Part shown: one piece after another, positions 8,939 to 9,151 of the stretch
Position numbering within the stretch: the stretch's first letter is position 1
Layout: the number at the start of each line of letters is the position of its first letter
Origin: a bacterium
GTDB taxonomy: Bacteria; Spirochaetota; Spirochaetia; JABEVK01
Direction: 5' to 3'
Assembly: GCA_021782055.1 (NCBI GenBank)
Contig: JAJXVP010000103.1
Span: forward strand, 1-9,151
DNA length: 9,151 nucleotides
Made by a program: the position numbers and the translations under genes
The notes under the pieces: model-generated
What the model saw: only the letters and a program-made list of their open reading frames with translations
What the model was told of the DNA's origin: nothing
The model's database searches: none

Positions 8939-9108
8939 CTGGTAAGTGAATTAAGGTAGTGGGCCCGGGCTGTAAAAGCCATTGGTAATTGTACTCACGT
9001 CCAAATGCCGAGCCTTCTTGCGCTCTTCCGGTGGAAAACTTTCCTCTCTTCCGAGGGGATATCTTAGTTCGAAACCTAAGGGTTGTTAAACTTATTGCAA
9101 AATAAGCC

Positions 9109-9115
9109 AAGGAGG
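9109..9115 (+). promoter_or_regulatory. Ribosome binding site of tuf
   Basis: AAGGAGG, 5 nt before the ATG at 9121, is the strongest Shine-Dalgarno match in the window. This fits the very high expression expected of EF-Tu. Confidence 0.88.
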
Positions 9116-9120
9116 ACTTG

Positions 9121-9151
9121 ATGGCTAAGGAAAACTTCGTTCGTTCGAAGC
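9121..9151 (+). CDS. tuf: Elongation factor Tu, 3'-truncated by window edge
   Basis: Only ten codons are visible: MAKENFVRSK. This fits the EF-Tu N-terminus (MAKEKFxRxK) and does not fit EF-G, whose N-terminus runs into a RNIGIxAHID motif, so tuf is preferred over fusA. EF-Tu is the GTPase that carries aminoacyl-tRNA to the ribosomal A site. The position after rpsL-rpsG is that of the str operon. The GTP-binding motifs lie beyond the window, so the call rests on ten residues, the strong ribosome binding site and the gene context. Confidence 0.85.
   Translation, partial: MAKENFVRSK

Larger units (their letters stand above)
8839..9120 (+). promoter_or_regulatory. Long 5' leader of tuf (about 280 nt)
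   Basis: This is the non-coding part of the rpsG-tuf spacer downstream of the candidate promoter. No gene, tRNA or recognisable riboswitch was found on either strand. Several local hairpins are possible. The first two are described separately. Others are CATTGG (8980-8985) with CCAAATG (9001-9007, one bulged A); TTCCTC (9041-9046) with GAGGGG (9053-9058); and CTTAG (9063-9067) with CTAAG (9076-9080) around a TTCGAAAC loop. A leader this long ahead of a highly expressed gene suggests post-transcriptional control or processing. Any 280-nt RNA will fold to some extent, so the regulatory role is inference. Confidence 0.45.

Noticed and set aside
8961..8970. GC-rich palindrome GCCCGGGC (8963-8970) in the tuf leader
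   Set aside because: Short self-complementary stretch with no T-run or flanking motif; likely chance.
9061..9085. T-arm-like TTCGAAA hairpin suggesting a tRNA before tuf
   Set aside because: The loop is 8 nt rather than 7, and no acceptor, D or anticodon stems can be placed around it on either strand.
8922..9110. 62-codon open frame on the minus strand in the tuf leader
   Set aside because: No recognisable protein features; it is antisense to a probable leader and short enough to arise by chance.

Overview
The window is a core housekeeping segment from a spirochaete-like bacterium. All genes lie on the + strand: rpoB (5' end cut off), rpoC, rpsL, rpsG and the first ten codons of what is almost certainly tuf. 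The spirochaete assignment rests on remembered family sequence, not on a search. RpoB and RpoC look like Treponema/Spirochaeta/Borrelia proteins: the [13 protein letters not shown] N-terminus, Asn at the rifampicin position 531, Asn in place of His in the bridge-helix ISTxGARKG motif, and a 1426-residue RpoC. No mobile element, CRISPR array, rRNA or tRNA is visible, and no sign of horizontal transfer.

Layout. Positions 1-3430 encode all but roughly the first 30-35 residues of the RNA polymerase beta subunit. A 21-nt gap with a good ribosome binding site leads to rpoC (3452-7732), the beta' subunit. A 168-nt spacer (7733-7900) follows. It holds a 10-bp inverted repeat, a candidate extended -10 promoter and a short leader that can fold into a long imperfect hairpin. 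Then come rpsL (7901-8275, ribosomal protein S12) and, 15 nt later, rpsG (8291-8761, S7). The 359-nt spacer 8762-9120 holds a second candidate promoter with the same -10 hexamer and spacing as the first, then a leader of about 280 nt with several hairpins. EF-Tu starts at 9121.

How it works together. RpoB and RpoC form the catalytic core of RNA polymerase. S12 and S7 are 30S subunit proteins (decoding centre and head/E-site), and EF-Tu delivers aminoacyl-tRNA. This joins the end of the classical rplKAJL-rpoBC cluster to a shortened str operon (rpsL-rpsG-tuf) with fusA missing from its usual place. The two internal promoters suggest three partly independent units: rpoBC, rpsL-rpsG and tuf. Read-through between them remains possible, because no strong intrinsic terminator is seen.

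I did not find a new multi-gene system. The observations worth following are the matched pair of extended -10 promoters, the structured leaders before rpsL and tuf, and the natural N531 rifampicin-site residue in RpoB.
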